From Mycolicibacter nonchromogenicus (GTDB lineage Bacteria; Actinomycetota; Actinomycetes; Mycobacteriales; Mycobacteriaceae), in assembly GCF_002101775.1 (NCBI RefSeq), contig NZ_LQPI01000021.1:1-61279 (forward strand): DNA of 61,279 nt, given 5' to 3'. The position numbers and the translations under genes were made by a program. Each line of letters opens with the position of its first letter. Position 1 is the stretch's first letter. Positions 59,930 through 61,279 of this stretch are shown here, piece after piece. The notes beneath the pieces are model-generated. The model was not told where the DNA came from, made no database searches, and saw nothing but the letters and a program-made list of their open reading frames with translations.

Positions 59930-60463
59930 ATGCAGATCACAACTGAACTCGCGACATGGATCGGTCCGGGCCGCCCGTTCTGGTGGGACCAGGAGCACCC
60001 GGATGCCGAGGTGTACCCCCTGCAAGCAGTGATCTTCGACCTCGACGCGCTCGCCGACGCCGACGGCGAACCCCGGTCGGGCCTGGTGGACCTGGTGTTG
60101 AGCCTGTTCGCCACCGGCCTGTGGATCGCGGTGGTCGGCGCCGGCTCGCGCGCCTGGGTGCAGGAGCGGGTGCGGGAACTGATCGGCGACGGCATGGCTG
60201 AGACGGTGGTCAGCGCCGACGACCTGACCGGTCCCGGCGGAGATGCCGAGCTCTACCGGCTGGCGCTGTGGGAGCTGGGCATCGTGGCCGGGGAGGCACT
60301 GGTGATCGCCGGCTACGAGTCCGGTGCGCGCACCGCAGCAGCGATCGGACTGCCGGTGATCTACGCCGGTTCCAGCAGCTACGACGGACTGTCGGCCGAC
60401 GGATGCCGCAAGCTGCAGGCCCAGCGGGTGGTCGCCCGGTTCAGCTGCCGCGAAGCAGGTTGA
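59930..60463 (+). CDS. HAD-like hydrolase fold protein
   Basis: 177 residues. AVIFDLDALADADGEPR gives HAD motif I (DxD), LWIAVVGAGSRAWVQERVRE resembles motif II, and LVIAGYESGARTAAAIGLPV the motif IV region in degenerate form. The Lys of motif III is not evident, so phosphatase activity is uncertain. ATG 59930 is chosen from the MQITTELATW start. Upstream, GGGT-GATT-ACCC (59860-59871) and a CCCCC/GGGGG hairpin (about 59880-59894) may be regulatory. Confidence 0.72.
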   Translation: MQITTELATWIGPGRPFWWDQEHPDAEVYPLQAVIFDLDALADADGEPRSGLVDLVLSLFATGLWIAVVGAGSRAWVQERVRELIGDGMAETVVSADDLTGPGGDAELYRLALWELGIVAGEALVIAGYESGARTAAAIGLPVIYAGSSSYDGLSADGCRKLQAQRVVARFSCREAG

Positions 60464-60528
60464 TCCGGCGCGGTTACGCCGCGCTCCCGGTGTTTGACGC
60501 TGACGACCCGGTCGCCGACCATGATGTG

Positions 60529-61185
60529 ATGCGTCGACTGGTGGCACTTCTGTGTGCAGTGCTGTGCGTCATGGGTGTGACGTCGGTGAGCGCGCCACGG
60601 GCCGCCGCGGTGGTCGAACCCTGGTTCGGGAATGCCGTCGGCAACGCCACCCAGGTCGTTTCGGTTGTCGGAGTAGGGCATTCGACCGCGAAGATCGATG
60701 TCTATCAGCGGACTCCCGCGGGCTGGGAGGCGGTCGCGGCCGGGATCCCGGCCCATGTCGGCTCGGCGGGCATCACGCCAAGCACCAGGGAAGGCGAGCC
60801 GTCGACCCCGATGGGGTTTTACTCGCTCGATTCGGCATTCGGCACCGCTCCGAATCCCGGCGGCGGCCTGCCGTATGTGCAAGTCGGATCTGATCACTGG
60901 TGGGACAGCGACTCCAACAGCCCGACCTACAACACCATGCAGGTCTGCAGAAAAGCCCAGTGCCCGTTCAACACCGCGATCAGCGAGAACCTCAATATCC
61001 CGCAGTACCGGCACGCGGTGGTCATCGGCGTCAACAAATCCCGCACTCCCGGTGCCGGCTCCGCCTACTTCTTTCACACCACCGACGGCGGGCCCACGGC
61101 GGGCTGCGTGGCCATCGATGACGCCACGCTCGTGAAGATCATCGGCTGGCTACAGCCGGGCGCGGTGATGGCGATCGCCAAGTAG
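60529..61185 (+). CDS. Exported YkuD-type L,D-transpeptidase-like protein (Rv0309-like)
   Basis: 218 residues. A Sec signal peptide (RRLVALLCAVLCVMGVTSVS ... APRAAA) is followed by a YkuD-type domain. The catalytic region reads FFHTTDGGPTAGCVAID with His about 183 and Cys about 193, matching the HxxxxxxxxxGC spacing. Such proteins crosslink or trim peptidoglycan stem peptides in the cell wall. Length and motif match M. tuberculosis Rv0309. ATG 60529; a GTG one codon earlier is also possible. Confidence 0.85.
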   Translation: MRRLVALLCAVLCVMGVTSVSAPRAAAVVEPWFGNAVGNATQVVSVVGVGHSTAKIDVYQRTPAGWEAVAAGIPAHVGSAGITPSTREGEPSTPMGFYSLDSAFGTAPNPGGGLPYVQVGSDHWWDSDSNSPTYNTMQVCRKAQCPFNTAISENLNIPQYRHAVVIGVNKSRTPGAGSAYFFHTTDGGPTAGCVAIDDATLVKIIGWLQPGAVMAIAK

Positions 61186-61202
61186 GCGGCACGGCGGCCG
61201 AT

Positions 61203-61279
61203 CTAGTTGGTGGCCGGTGGTGCTTGGGGTTGGAAGGGTTGGTACCACCACCATTGGGCGCGTTCTCCGGTGGGGCCGG
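61203..61279 (-). CDS. C-terminal end of a gene cut by the window edge
   Basis: A TAG at 61203-61205 on the minus strand closes a frame whose last 25 residues end GERAQWWWYQPFQPQAPPAT and N. The Trp-Tyr/Pro/Gln-rich tail suggests a Pro-rich envelope or nuclear-type low-complexity C-terminus; no family can be given. It converges with the L,D-transpeptidase gene. Confidence 0.45.
   Translation of the reverse strand, partial: GPTGERAQWWWYQPFQPQAPPATN

Overview
The window is high-GC actinobacterial chromosome, and gene content and order point to a non-tuberculous Mycobacterium (sensu lato). The left part follows the Rv0940c-Rv0957 block of M. tuberculosis (pgi, chorismate mutase, uvrD1, M23 peptidase, sucCD, perM, purNH). 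The middle follows Rv0700-Rv0734 (S10 and spc ribosomal operons split by a sulfatase/FGE pair, sppA, paired SAM methyltransferases, secY-adk-map). Further signs are F420-type luciferase-like oxidoreductases, an ESX-type EccE protein, long mycobacterial L22/S3 tails, and several promoters whose -10 box lies 6-8 nt before the start codon, as in leaderless mycobacterial mRNAs. The species cannot be fixed from the sequence.

Layout. 0-3.2 kb: edge fragment of a secreted protein, an LLM oxidoreductase, and a coupled diiron-oxygenase/DUF4873 pair. 3.4-8.7 kb: a large LuxR-type (LAL) regulator, a small unknown protein, a holin-like membrane protein, an Fpg-type DNA glycosylase and an SDR. 8.7-15 kb: pgi, chorismate mutase, uvrD1, a membrane protein and an M23 peptidase. 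15-19.9 kb: sucCD, a thiolase-like protein without the usual cysteine, and an LLM oxidoreductase. 20-25.9 kb: DUF5336 protein, perM, an unknown gene, purNH and a DUF4442 hotdog protein. 26.2-31.9 kb: S10 operon with a structured leader, closed by a strong terminator. 31.9-36.5 kb: an orphan eccE gene on the opposite strand, then arylsulfatase and formylglycine-generating enzyme. 36.7-41 kb: spc operon rplN-rplO with its own promoter and terminator. 41-46 kb: sppA, a serine hydrolase and two tandem methyltransferases. 46.3-49 kb: secY-adk-map.

49-57.8 kb is the most interesting accessory region. A rightward set (FAD monooxygenase, DUF4389 membrane protein, class I methyltransferase, small secreted protein) converges on a leftward set (type III polyketide synthase, ICMT-type membrane methyltransferase, ABC ATPase, FtsX-type permease), with a divergent MarR regulator and a palindrome in front of it. 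Together these could build, oxidise, methylate and export an alkyl-resorcinol, pyrone or quinone lipid. That pathway is an inference. 57.8-61.3 kb: a GAF histidine kinase/NarL-type response regulator pair, a HAD-like protein, an exported YkuD-type L,D-transpeptidase and the 3' end of another gene.
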